A stretch of DNA of 64,000 nt from assembly GCF_022637395.1 (NCBI RefSeq), contig NZ_CP093338.1, forward strand, positions 248,001 through 312,000. The letters run 5' to 3'. The DNA comes from Shinella sp. H4-D48 (GTDB lineage Bacteria > Pseudomonadota > Alphaproteobacteria > Rhizobiales > Rhizobiaceae). A program made the translations under genes and the position numbers. The notes beneath the pieces are model-generated. The model made no database searches, was not told the origin of the DNA, and saw only the letters and a list, made by a program, of their open reading frames with translations. Every line of letters starts with the position of its first letter. Position 1 is the stretch's first letter. Of the stretch, positions 8,731 through 17,521 are shown one piece after another.

Positions 8731-9366
8731 TCAAGCCGCGTTCGCGGACGCGCCGGATTGGCGTGCCTCAATGAAGCTAATCAGATCCTCGATGGTGATC
8801 AGCGGCAGCTGATGCTGCTCTGCGAAGGCCATCAGTTCCGGCAGGCGCGCCATGGTGCCGTCATCGTTGGCGACCTCGCAGATCACACCCGACGGCGCCT
8901 TGCCAGCGAGACGCGCGAGATCGACGGCGGCTTCCGTGTGGCCCGGTCGGCCGCGCACGCCGCGCGGATGGGCGCGCAGCGGGAAAATGTGGCCCGGTCG
9001 TGCAAAATCCTGCGGCCGTGCGGCGGGATCCATCAGAGCCTTGACGGTTACCGCCCGATCAGCCGCCGAAATACCCGTCGTCGTGCCGGAAAGATAATCG
9101 ACGGAGACGGTGAAGGCGGTCTGGAGATACTCCGTGTTCTGGGGAACCATCAGCGGAATGTCGAGTGCATCGAGCCGCTCGCCCTCCATCGCCACACAAA
9201 TGAGACCGCGGGCGTGTTTCATCATGAAAGCGATGATCTCCGGCGTCACCGCCTGCGAGGCGACGATGATGTCCCCCTCGTTTTCACGGTTTTCGTCGTC
9301 GACGACCACGATCATACCACCACGCGCCAAGGCCGCGATTGCGTCTTCAATTTTCGAGAGTGCCAT
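8731..9366 (-). CDS. ribB: 3,4-dihydroxy-2-butanone 4-phosphate synthase
   Basis: Cytosolic riboflavin-pathway enzyme that converts ribulose 5-phosphate into 3,4-dihydroxy-2-butanone 4-phosphate and formate. The acidic active-site loop VDDENRENEGD lies near residue 20-30. HARGLICVAM, the phosphate-binding RPGHIFPLRA and the GRPGHTEAAVDLARLAG block follow in family order. The protein has 211 residues and no GTP cyclohydrolase II domain, so it is monofunctional. The start at MALSKIED follows AAGG at suitable spacing; the longer open frame upstream is the riboswitch leader. Control by FMN is indicated by the riboswitch immediately upstream. Confidence 0.97.
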   Translation of the reverse strand: MALSKIEDAIAALARGGMIVVVDDENRENEGDIIVASQAVTPEIIAFMMKHARGLICVAMEGERLDALDIPLMVPQNTEYLQTAFTVSVDYLSGTTTGISAADRAVTVKALMDPAARPQDFARPGHIFPLRAHPRGVRGRPGHTEAAVDLARLAGKAPSGVICEVANDDGTMARLPELMAFAEQHQLPLITIEDLISFIEARQSGASANAA

Positions 9367-9457
9367 TTCATTGCCTTTCAAGGGTTGCCGTACCGGCGAT
9401 TCATCCCTTGGGCGAACAGGCCTGCAACCGCCCTGAAAGAGCGGGTTTACAGACATG

Positions 9458-9596
9458 TCCTCTTCCATCCGGACTGTGACCGTCGGCTCCGGCATCGCAC
9501 CGGATCTGCTGACCCCTTCATTCGCGAAAGGCGCTCGCGGGCTCCGGGCTCTCACCCGATACCGCCGGTGGGGAGTTTCACCCCGCCCTGAGAACA
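9458..9596 (-). promoter_or_regulatory. FMN riboswitch (RFN element)
   Basis: On the minus strand the leader contains the conserved RFN blocks in order: TCAGGGCGGGGTGAAA, then CTCCCCACCGGCGGTA, then GAGAGCCCG, then GGTGCGATGCCGGAGCCGACGG, and the closing AGTCCGGATGGAAGA. This is the aptamer that binds FMN. About 90 bases lie between the aptamer and the ribB start. I see no clear intrinsic terminator there, and an AAGGG...CCCTT pairing close to the start codon is possible. Translational rather than transcriptional control is therefore the better guess. Confidence 0.96.
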
Positions 9597-9655
9597 TCTC
9601 TAGATAAGGAATTTTGGTGGGCAAATGCAAGAGCCGGCTTAAAGCATCAATCGAT

Positions 9656-10999
9656 CTAGTTGTCCTGCAAGCCACCATCCGTCCGCAGCACGACAAGCCA
9701 GTCCCCGGCGTCAGATACTTTCGAAGACGTCGGCACCACAAGTCGCCTCAGGTCGGCTTCGGGCTCCGCGACGGCCAGTGCACCGGTCGAGGGATCGTAC
9801 CATTCGACGGCGCCGCTCGCGGCCGCAAGAACGGTCGGGTCGAGATCGAGCGCGACCGCACCCTGGATGTAGGCGACGGCGAAGGTTCCATCGCCAGCGA
9901 CCGCGGATAGGGCGGTAGCGGATGGCGCACCCTCGAGATGGCGCACAAACCGTCCGTCGTCGGGCTTCAGCTTCCACCAATCAAAGCGTTGGAACAGGGT
10001 CGCCAGATGGCCGATGCTCTTTGCTCCCTCGCTGTCTAGCGACTGCCGCCAGCCTGCCGGAGTGTCGTAAAGCGCAGGGCCACCGAAATGCCAGACGGGG
10101 TTGTTGCCGAAAACCTGGCCACTTGCGCCCGACAGAAGCGCGCCGTAGGCGATCTTGCGGATTTCCTCCGTCTTGACCCCGTGCTCTCCTTCATAACGCG
10201 CTTCAATCAGGAAGAACGGCCGGTGCGGCCCGGCGCGATAGCGCCCCTGCACGGCTGCGGCAACATCGTCATAGGTGTAAACCGTATCGATCGACAGCCA
10301 TTTCGCATCGGGCCAATAGGCAGCGGTCACGCTGTCGCGATCGCCGTGCACGGTCTGCAGAGCGCCCGGCGCAACTTCGGTAATGCCCTTAGCCAGCGCA
10401 TCGACAAGCGCACGATCCGGCGGATCGTAATCACCGCCCTGCACCCAGATAATGTTGGGATAACGAGCATAGCGCTTGCCGAGATAGCGCCCGTAGGCGC
10501 GCAAGGCGTCCGGCCCCGCTGCCGCCATCTTGGTATACCATCCCTGCGGCCCGCCATTCGCACCGGCATAGGCGGGTGCCAGCAACACCAGCATGCCCGC
10601 TCGACGTGCCGCGTCGAGCACATGCTCGGCATCGGCAAAATAGTGATCGTTCGGCCGCGCAAAATCGCCGGGTGCCAAAAAAGGTGCGATGCCGGCGGCG
10701 TTGTTCGGCGCGTTGCGGGCGAATTCATGCTCGATCAGCGAGACCAGTATGGTGTTGAAGCCCCGCGCCTTGCGATCGGCGATGTAGAGGTCTGCATCCT
10801 CGGGCGGAAGATCTGCGATCAACGACCAGGCCGCATCGCCCGTGATGAGGAAAGGTTTTCCATCCGCATCCTCCAGATACGTGCCTGAAGCGGCGATGCG
10901 CAAGGGAAAGCGCGCCTCGGCGCCAGCGGGCATGACGCGGCCGGCCAGGAAGATCAGCAGCACGAAGACGATCCGCATAGTGAAGCCGATGATCTGCAT
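9656..10999 (-). CDS. Exported DUF4038-type glycoside hydrolase-like protein
   Basis: Probable periplasmic or secreted (beta/alpha)8 glycosidase-like protein. It starts with a signal peptide (hydrophobic IVFVLLIFLAGRV, cleavage near AGAEA). DUF4038 landmarks are GKPFLITGDAAWSLIADLP near residue 45-65, ADRKARGFNTILVSLIEHEF, and a candidate acidic active-site region FLIEARYEGEHG. The C-terminal 90 residues, including WYDPSTGAL, match the small beta domain usually paired with DUF4038. The start was chosen at MQIIGF because AAGGAG lies seven bases upstream; a start eight codons earlier is possible. It sits just after a glycosyltransferase gene on the same strand. A role in trimming the local polysaccharide is therefore inferred. 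The family includes apiosidase-type enzymes, but activity here is unknown. Confidence 0.85.
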   Translation of the reverse strand: MQIIGFTMRIVFVLLIFLAGRVMPAGAEARFPLRIAASGTYLEDADGKPFLITGDAAWSLIADLPPEDADLYIADRKARGFNTILVSLIEHEFARNAPNNAAGIAPFLAPGDFARPNDHYFADAEHVLDAARRAGMLVLLAPAYAGANGGPQGWYTKMAAAGPDALRAYGRYLGKRYARYPNIIWVQGGDYDPPDRALVDALAKGITEVAPGALQTVHGDRDSVTAAYWPDAKWLSIDTVYTYDDVAAAVQGRYRAGPHRPFFLIEARYEGEHGVKTEEIRKIAYGALLSGASGQVFGNNPVWHFGGPALYDTPAGWRQSLDSEGAKSIGHLATLFQRFDWWKLKPDDGRFVRHLEGAPSATALSAVAGDGTFAVAYIQGAVALDLDPTVLAAASGAVEWYDPSTGALAVAEPEADLRRLVVPTSSKVSDAGDWLVVLRTDGGLQDN

Positions 11000-11026
11000 C
11001 CATTTGCTCCTTGTTTCAGACATGGC

Positions 11027-12226
11027 TCAAAGCCGCTCCCGGATACCCCGCAGCCAGTTCTTCACGGGTCGCGGCAGGAACGTGCGCAGACCGGCGCGCA
11101 GCCCGCGCGGCATCGACCACGCGTCCATTGGAAGGGGTGCCGCGATCGGCGGCGGGTCTGCCGCGACGCCGCGGAGTATGGCGGCGTAGTCCGCCGCCAT
11201 ACGCTCTACCGTGAATGCGCCTTCGACCTTGCGGCGCGCAGCGGCCGAAAGGCTGCCGAGTCGCGCGCGGTCCTTGTCCAGCGCGCGGACGATCTCCGCA
11301 ACACCGACGGTATCGCCGACCGGGAAAAGCAACCCGTCACGGCCATGCTCTATTATCATCTCGGTAACGCCGCGAATCCGCGAGGCGACCGGCACGCATC
11401 CGGCCGCCATGGCCTCCACCAGTGCCATCGGCAAACCTTCGTAGCGTGAAGGCATGAGGAAGATGTCGTGGCGCGCCAGCAGCGCCGGCACGGCTTGCGC
11501 CGCAACGGGTCCGGCGTAGATGACGCGCGGCGCATCCTCCGGCATGACAGCCTTCAGTCGCCTAAGATCCGGCCCCTCGCCAGCGATGGTAAGGGTAGAA
11601 GATGCCGGCAGCCGCGTCAGAATATCGGGCAGCCAGAGCACACCTTTCGAGGCATCCTCGATCCGGCCGAGAAAGAGAAGGCGAAGCCCCTGCCCGATCG
11701 GTCGCGGCGACCGGTCGGTTGCAGAAAAGGCATCGATCGCAACGGCATTGGCGATGACGCTGGTGCGCATGGCCGGAAAATGGTGGCGTTTCACAAGGTC
11801 GTCGCGGCAGCGCTGCGATACGCAGACGGTGGCATGTACATGGGGTTGGATCACCTCGGCCGCCGCGTAGGTTCCGGGCGTGATGTTGTGCACGACCATC
11901 AAACGGAGGAGATCAGCCGGAAGATAGCGTACGATATTGGTCTGTATGCGATCGCTGAGTACGTTGACCACCACACCGTCGAACGCGCCGGCAAGGATTG
12001 CCTTCTCCATCAGGCGCGCAGCAACCCTGTCGTCATCCTGCGACGGCACCTCGACAAGCGTACCGAATGCGGCTTCCCGTTCCAGTCCCGGTGCTAGTCC
12101 CTGTCCGACCGGCACGAGGCCGAGCCAGCAAAGCTCGATACCGTGCGGCGCCAGACCAGCACGCAGGTTTCTGAAGACAGTGTAGGTTCCGCCGAGATGC
12201 GGCAGGACGAAGTAGGCGATCTTCAA
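11027..12226 (-). CDS. Family 4 glycosyltransferase
   Basis: GT-B fold glycosyltransferase of 399 residues, acting at the cytoplasmic face in assembly of the polysaccharide repeat unit. The nucleotide-sugar side carries LLFLGRIEDASKGVLWLPD near residue 205 and the retaining-GT motif SRYEGLPMALVEAMAAGCVP (the E-x7-E element) near residue 285. The start is taken as TTG at LKIAYFVLPHLGG: this is where family similarity begins, and GGAGGG lies six bases before it. The upstream open frame has no family-like sequence. The donor sugar cannot be read from the sequence. It starts divergently from the pyruvyl-transferase gene across about 220 bp that must hold both promoters. Confidence 0.9.
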   Translation of the reverse strand: MKIAYFVLPHLGGTYTVFRNLRAGLAPHGIELCWLGLVPVGQGLAPGLEREAAFGTLVEVPSQDDDRVAARLMEKAILAGAFDGVVVNVLSDRIQTNIVRYLPADLLRLMVVHNITPGTYAAAEVIQPHVHATVCVSQRCRDDLVKRHHFPAMRTSVIANAVAIDAFSATDRSPRPIGQGLRLLFLGRIEDASKGVLWLPDILTRLPASSTLTIAGEGPDLRRLKAVMPEDAPRVIYAGPVAAQAVPALLARHDIFLMPSRYEGLPMALVEAMAAGCVPVASRIRGVTEMIIEHGRDGLLFPVGDTVGVAEIVRALDKDRARLGSLSAAARRKVEGAFTVERMAADYAAILRGVAADPPPIAAPLPMDAWSMPRGLRAGLRTFLPRPVKNWLRGIRERL

Positions 12227-12444
12227 GGGCAGCCCTCCGCTTCTCTTGTTAAGCCGGACGGGCGATTGGGGAAGGTGGGCATTGGAGAGCGCAAGCGGCT
12301 CTTGGCAGAATACGGTCGGTTTTCTACCTCTTTCGGCGCAGGTCCTGTCGCCGAACATCGGCGTTTTCCGCACTGCGTCATGGCGCGATAGTGCGGCCGC
12401 TTGGGCTGTCCATTCAACTTACACTCGACAGCGGCGGACATTTC

Positions 12445-13683
12445 ATGAAAATCGCCTTGCTTGGGCAATTCGGGTCCGGAAACTCTGGAAATGACGGCTC
12501 GCTGGAAGCGATGCTGGGCTTTCTGCGCAGCGCGTGTCCCGATGCGGCCCTGTTGTGCATCTGCTCCAATCCCGCGGCGATCCGCGAGCGCTTCAGGCTT
12601 GACGTGACCGGGCTGCGCGCCCGCACGGCCCTTTTCCCACCGACGCGGCGCTGGCTCGACAGCAGGCTGGGACGAAATATCGGTCGGTTGCTCGGCCTCG
12701 CCTCCATCCTGCGGATACTGGGCGATGTCGATGTGATGGTGATCCCGGGGACGGGAATTCTCGACGACTTCCAGGAGGCGCCTTTCGGCTGGCCTTTCAT
12801 CGTCTACTGGTGGTGCTTTGCCGCCCGGCTACGCGGTACCCGCATTGCCTTCGTCAGCATTGGCGCCGGCCCGATCCGTGGCGGCCTCAGCCGCTGGTTC
12901 CTCACATCGGCCGCGCGCATGGCCAGCTACCGCTCCTACCGCGACGACTTCTCACTGCGCTATGTCCAGGGCCTGGGCATCGACACCGATTCCGACCATC
13001 GCTTTCCCGATCTTGCCTTCGGGCTGCAGGAGCCGGCGCAATCCGGAGCCGTACGTGACCGGCAAAAGCCGGCGACGGTGGGAATTGGCGTCATGCAATA
13101 TCGAGGGTGGGAGCGCGACCATGCCAATGCTGATGCCATCTACACCACTTACATCGCAAAGATCGCGACCCTCACACGCCGACTCCTCGATGGCGGCCGT
13201 GATGTCCGCCTCTTCATGGGCGACAGGGCTGACGAAAAGGCGCTCGATGATATCCTTGCGACCCTGCCGCAAGGAAACGGTGCGGGGCACCTTTCAGCCA
13301 CCCGCACCGCCTCTTTGCAAGCGGTCATGGGCGAGGTCCTGAAAGTCGATATGGCCATCGTATCACGGTTTCATAATCTGCTCTGCGCGCTCAAGCTCGG
13401 CCGGCCTACGCTCTCGCTCGGCTATGCGGAAAAGAATGATGAGTTGATGGCGGCGTTCGATCGGGCCGAATTCTGCCAGCATATCGAGTGCTTCGACGTG
13501 GACCAGGTCCTGCGGCAGGTGGACATCGTTCTGGATGACCTGACAGCCGCCGAAAGCGCCATATCCCGCCACAATATCGCGATCCGCGCCGAGCTCAGGC
13601 GGCAGGAGGATCTGCTTCTCGCAGAGGTGTTGGTCGATCGGCGGGGCAACGCCCTACCACTTGTACAGGATGCCCTACGCTGA
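12445..13683 (+). CDS. Polysaccharide pyruvyl transferase family protein
   Basis: Protein of 412 residues of the family that adds ketal-linked pyruvate to exopolysaccharides and related glycans, using phosphoenolpyruvate. The N-terminus MKIALLGQFGSGNSGNDGSL carries the glycine-rich opening typical of the family. VMVIPGTGILDDFQ and ISIGAGPI-like FVSIGAGPIRGGLS follow, and SRFHNLLCALKLGRPTLSLGY near residue 325 is the conserved C-terminal block. The start at MKIALL is preferred over one 18 codons upstream because homology-like sequence begins there, though the Shine-Dalgarno is weak. It leads a plus-strand run of three genes (pyruvyl transferase, flippase, GT2). The acceptor sugar is unknown. 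Confidence 0.9.
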   Translation: MKIALLGQFGSGNSGNDGSLEAMLGFLRSACPDAALLCICSNPAAIRERFRLDVTGLRARTALFPPTRRWLDSRLGRNIGRLLGLASILRILGDVDVMVIPGTGILDDFQEAPFGWPFIVYWWCFAARLRGTRIAFVSIGAGPIRGGLSRWFLTSAARMASYRSYRDDFSLRYVQGLGIDTDSDHRFPDLAFGLQEPAQSGAVRDRQKPATVGIGVMQYRGWERDHANADAIYTTYIAKIATLTRRLLDGGRDVRLFMGDRADEKALDDILATLPQGNGAGHLSATRTASLQAVMGEVLKVDMAIVSRFHNLLCALKLGRPTLSLGYAEKNDELMAAFDRAEFCQHIECFDVDQVLRQVDIVLDDLTAAESAISRHNIAIRAELRRQEDLLLAEVLVDRRGNALPLVQDALR

Positions 13684-13785
13684 ATGGACAAGTGGGCATC
13701 GTTGCGCGTGCGCCTACACTGTTTGCAACCAACGAAGTGAAGCCCATGATCCAGAGACCGGAAGGCTACAGTCCTTCCCGAAAGT

Positions 13786-15270
13786 GTGAACCGCATGGTC
13801 CGACGCGCTTATGTGATGGCATCCCTCGAGCAGTATTTCGCGCTACTCATCAATTTCACAGTGCTGGTGATCATGGCGCGCATCCTGACACCTGGGGAGA
13901 TCGGCGAGGCAGTCACGGGCCTGGCCATCGCGGTGGTCGCCTTCTCCGCGCGCGAATTCGTGACGTCCGAATTTCTCATCCAGCGTGGCACGGTGGATGT
14001 CGAGACGCTTCGCACTGCGCTGACGCTTCAGGTTGCGGTCAGCGTGGTGATCGCGGCAGCCCTCGTTGCCCTCTCTGATCTTATCACCCGCTTCTATGCT
14101 GCTCCGGACCTTTCGTTTTTCCTTTCTCTGGCAGCGGTGGCGGGCGTCGTCGAGGCGCTCGCCCAGCCCGTCATCGCTCTTTTGAGACGCGAAATGGGAT
14201 TCGGGGTTCTCGCCTGCATCAGAACCGCGGTTTCGCTGACCGCCGCACTGGCCACGATCATCCTCGCCTCTCTCGGCTTCGGCCCCATAGCTTTCGCATG
14301 GGGTATGCTCGCGGGATCCTTGACGCTGGCAGTCCTGTCCGTCACCTGCTCACCATTTCCCGCAGCGGCGATCTTTCGCCCGGGTCTTGCGCGCTGGCGC
14401 GAAGTGCTGAGCTTCGGCCTGTTCAAGGGCGCAGCGCTCGTGGTTGAGCGCCTGCACGAAACCGTGCCGCAGTTGATCCTGGGGCGCATCGCCTCCATGA
14501 CCTCGGTCGCGCTCTACAACCGCTCGAACACCCTTTGCGGCATCCCTGACCGCATCATCATGTCAGCCTTCTACAGCATGGCCTTTCCCGCGCTGGCAAG
14601 CCGCGTACGGGAGGGGCATGACATCGAGAAGACCTATCTCGGCGTGCTTGCCTATCTGTCCGTTCTCTACTGGCCGGGCGTGGTGCTGATTTCTTTCCTC
14701 GCCCCGTCGATCGTCGGGATCGTGCTTGGCCCGCAATGGACGGAGGCCGTGCCGCTCGTCCGTGTGCTCGCGCTCGCTGCCGTCTTCTGGCTGCCCGTCA
14801 TCGTCACGGGACCGCTTCTGCTCGCGCTTGGCCGCAACAGGGACGCCTTCCTTGCAAGCCTAGTCTCGCGCTGCCTTGCCGCCGGCATCCTTTGCACCGC
14901 GAGCCTCTACGGCGTGATGGCTATGGCGTGGAGCCAGTTCGTCTCGCTGCCCCTCCAGATGATCATTGCGCTGGCCTTCGTGCATCGTCACGTGCGCTTC
15001 TCCCTGTCGAGCCTTGTGGCAGCGCTGATGCCGAGCGCGATCGTGACCGGTTTCGCGCTGATCGGGCCTGTCGCGCTGATTGCATTGCCCGGACATGAGG
15101 AAGGGGGCCTCCTCGTCTTACTTGCAACGGTCCTTCTTGCAGGCGGGGGCTGGCTGATCGGGCTTCTCGCCACGCGCCATCCATTTCTCACCGAACTCCA
15201 CGTCCTGCTGAATGCAGGCCGCAATCGCGCACGCCGTCTGCGACGGTTTCTCGTCGCATCAGGAGCATGA
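13786..15270 (+). CDS. Wzx-type polysaccharide flippase (MOP superfamily)
   Basis: Integral inner-membrane protein of 494 residues with roughly twelve to fourteen hydrophobic segments. It belongs to the MOP exporter group that flips lipid-linked repeat units to the periplasm. Family features are the amphipathic N-terminus, ARILTPGEIGEAVTGLA near residue 32, LYNRSNTLCGIPDRIIMSAFYSMAFPALA in the middle, and a long series of later helices. The start is GTG at the position given; an in-frame ATG three codons later (MVRRAY) is equally possible, since neither has a strong Shine-Dalgarno. A PCP, OPX, polymerase and priming transferase are all present in the window, supporting a Wzx/Wzy-dependent pathway. 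Confidence 0.92.
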   Translation: MNRMVRRAYVMASLEQYFALLINFTVLVIMARILTPGEIGEAVTGLAIAVVAFSAREFVTSEFLIQRGTVDVETLRTALTLQVAVSVVIAAALVALSDLITRFYAAPDLSFFLSLAAVAGVVEALAQPVIALLRREMGFGVLACIRTAVSLTAALATIILASLGFGPIAFAWGMLAGSLTLAVLSVTCSPFPAAAIFRPGLARWREVLSFGLFKGAALVVERLHETVPQLILGRIASMTSVALYNRSNTLCGIPDRIIMSAFYSMAFPALASRVREGHDIEKTYLGVLAYLSVLYWPGVVLISFLAPSIVGIVLGPQWTEAVPLVRVLALAAVFWLPVIVTGPLLLALGRNRDAFLASLVSRCLAAGILCTASLYGVMAMAWSQFVSLPLQMIIALAFVHRHVRFSLSSLVAALMPSAIVTGFALIGPVALIALPGHEEGGLLVLLATVLLAGGGWLIGLLATRHPFLTELHVLLNAGRNRARRLRRFLVASGA

Positions 15271-15273
15271 GCC

Positions 15274-16245
15274 ATGGCAAGCGTTGACGTCGTTATCCCC
15301 AACTACAATTACGGCCGCTATCTCGAGGCCTGCGTGAACAGCGTGCTGTCGCAGGATATGGCCGAGGTCCGAGTCCTGATCGTCGACAACGCCTCGACGG
15401 ACGACAGCACCGATGTGGCGAAGCGCCTTGCGGCCGCGGATCGACGTGTCGAGCTGCTGCTGCGCCCGAAAAACCTCGGTCCCCACGCCTCCTTCAATAC
15501 CGGGATCGACTGGGCGCGAGCCGATTACTTTCTCCTGCTCTTTGCGGATGATTTTCTGGTGCCGGGCGCGCTACACAGGGCGACCACCGTCATGGAACAA
15601 GATCGCGGTATCGCCTTCTGCTACGGCCGTGATGTGGCGATTCAAGGCAATGTTCCGATCCCAGAGATCGAGCCACAGCCGACCAGTCCCCCAGTCAGAT
15701 TGATGACAGGCAGAGCCTTCATCGAGCGCTTCTGCCGCCTCGGTGTCTTCCAGATACCCGGACCGTCCATTATCGTGCGCACGAGCGCTCAGAAGCGTGC
15801 CGGCCATTACCGGCCAACCCTGCCGCATAGCGACGACTACGAACTCTGGCTGCGCCTTGCGCTGCACGGAACCGTTGCCGAGCTGGATTGCGTTCAGGCC
15901 GGCATCCGTTCGCACGACGCCAACCGCTCGACCGAGCTTTGGGCGCACCAGATCCTGCACATCCGCCATACGGCGGACGCTGCGGAGAGCTTCTTCTATC
16001 ATGAAGGACGATGGCTCGATGGAGCGGAGATGCTACGTCGCCGCGCCCGACGTGGCATAGCAGAACGCGCCTATTGGTCGGCAGTATCACATGTGCTCAG
16101 GGGAAACGGGGAAGCGTGGAAGCTGCTGATGCTCGCCTTTAGCATGGCACCGGCGACAGCTGTACTGCCGCCGCTAGGCTACCTACTGCATCGGCCCGAT
16201 ACGATGTCGCGCATGCGCTCTCTACTCGCCAAGGTCTGGCGATAG
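15274..16245 (+). CDS. Family 2 glycosyltransferase
   Basis: GT-A fold transferase of 323 residues. The N-terminal nucleotide-binding strand VDVVIPNYNYGRYLEACVNSV is followed by VLIVDNASTDDSTDVAKRL. The metal-binding DxD-like element is probably FADDF near residue 90. The acceptor-side block HSDDYELWLRLALHG near residue 185 is typical of the family. AGGAG lies upstream of the ATG. It follows the flippase by three bases and meets the export-protein gene convergently only four bases after its stop. Donor and acceptor are unknown. Confidence 0.92.
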   Translation: MASVDVVIPNYNYGRYLEACVNSVLSQDMAEVRVLIVDNASTDDSTDVAKRLAAADRRVELLLRPKNLGPHASFNTGIDWARADYFLLLFADDFLVPGALHRATTVMEQDRGIAFCYGRDVAIQGNVPIPEIEPQPTSPPVRLMTGRAFIERFCRLGVFQIPGPSIIVRTSAQKRAGHYRPTLPHSDDYELWLRLALHGTVAELDCVQAGIRSHDANRSTELWAHQILHIRHTADAAESFFYHEGRWLDGAEMLRRRARRGIAERAYWSAVSHVLRGNGEAWKLLMLAFSMAPATAVLPPLGYLLHRPDTMSRMRSLLAKVWR

Positions 16246-16249
16246 TATC

Positions 16250-17521
16250 TCAGCGTTCCGCCACGTCGCCCGTATCAAGGGCAAGGCTGACCCGAAGGAT
16301 GTCGCCTGCCCGCACCGCATCCGTCTGGCCCACCGGCACTTCGCGGTACTTTCCGTCGACCAGCCGCACTGCGGAAAACCGGAATGCCGTCTGTCGCGCG
16401 CCGCCCTTCCTTTCGATCGCGATGCCGGCCTCGGCCATTGCCTGCAGGTTGTAGTTCATCTTGCGGCGAAGGCGCAGGATATCGATGTTCAGTTCGCGCA
16501 GCTCCACTGCGACTTCTCCCCGGCGCTGTTCGCGCAACGACCCGAGGCGGCTATCGATCACGGTCAGGTTCTGTCGGGCGCGCGCCAGGAAGGAGCCGAA
16601 TTCCAGCGCATCGCGGTTGGTCGCGGAAATTTCCCGCTGTTTGTCCCTCAGTTGGGTCTTCGAGGTCAATCCCCGCGCCACCATGCTTTGTGCGAGCTTG
16701 ACGTCCTCATCCAGCAAGGTGAGCTCGCCATTGCGCAGCTTGCCGCTCTGTTCCAACGTTTCGATCTCGTCGACATAACCGGCCCGCTGCTGCTCCAGGC
16801 TCTTCAACTCGGCTTCCAGCGTCGTGCGGCGAAGTTCAAAGACTGTGCGTTCGGCTTCCACGATCTGATTGACGATTCGCGGATCCGGCGTGCCGATTTC
16901 GTCGTTCGGACGATAGGTGAACGGCTGCCCGTTGAGCTCTGCCTCTAGTCGCACTCGCTTCACGTCCTGGCCCAGAAGCTGTGCACCGAGATCGGCATAT
17001 TCCTGCCGCAGGCCGGCGAGTTGTATTCCGGCGTTGTCGCCCCGCGCAAGCACCTCCTTCTGTCCGCCGCCGAGCGCAAAGAGTTCGAGCGCGATCATGC
17101 CGGGGCGGAACTCATAGCGGCCCGGTCTCTGGACTTCGCCAACGACGAAAACCGGCGCATAGGTTTCCACCACGACCGCGACCGACAGGTTTGCGATGTG
17201 CTCTTTAAGTCCGGCATCGATGGCCTGGCGAACCTCTTCGACGGGCCTGCCATTGACGGCGACATTGCCAAGCAGCGGATAGCCGATCGTGCCGTCAGTG
17301 CCGATGGGGAAGGACCCGCTCAGTCCCGGATCGCCATAAACGGTGATGCGCAGCACATCGCCACTCGTAACCTTGTAATCCTGTCCCTGCGCGCCTGCCG
17401 GCACAACCGCAGCCACGAGGAGCAGGATAAAGGCGCAGACCTTCTGAAGGAGGGAACGCCATCTGAAGTGTTGGTCGTTGCAGTGTTCAGCTTGAATATG
17501 TGCCATTGCATTCAACCTCAC
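16250..17521 (-). CDS. Polysaccharide export outer-membrane protein (ExoF-like OPX)
   Basis: Periplasmic/outer-membrane export component of the Wza/ExoF group, 423 residues. A signal peptide (hydrophobic VCAFILLLVAAVVPAGA) precedes the Poly_export domain YKVTSGDVLRITVYGDPGLS and the SLBB-like segment APVFVVGEVQRPGRYEF. The C-terminal half is a long coiled coil (about residues 200-350, rich in E, L, R and K), the arrangement seen in ExoF of Sinorhizobium. No lipobox Cys is evident. The start is GTG overlapping the stop of the co-polymerase gene by four bases; an ATG five codons in is an alternative. It acts with the ExoP-like protein encoded just upstream. Confidence 0.92.
   Translation of the reverse strand: MRLNAMAHIQAEHCNDQHFRWRSLLQKVCAFILLLVAAVVPAGAQGQDYKVTSGDVLRITVYGDPGLSGSFPIGTDGTIGYPLLGNVAVNGRPVEEVRQAIDAGLKEHIANLSVAVVVETYAPVFVVGEVQRPGRYEFRPGMIALELFALGGGQKEVLARGDNAGIQLAGLRQEYADLGAQLLGQDVKRVRLEAELNGQPFTYRPNDEIGTPDPRIVNQIVEAERTVFELRRTTLEAELKSLEQQRAGYVDEIETLEQSGKLRNGELTLLDEDVKLAQSMVARGLTSKTQLRDKQREISATNRDALEFGSFLARARQNLTVIDSRLGSLREQRRGEVAVELRELNIDILRLRRKMNYNLQAMAEAGIAIERKGGARQTAFRFSAVRLVDGKYREVPVGQTDAVRAGDILRVSLALDTGDVAER

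Noticed and set aside
9367-9741. An N-terminal extension of ribB reaching through its leader
   Set aside because: The DNA is the conserved FMN riboswitch and its expression platform. RibB similarity begins at MALSKIED.
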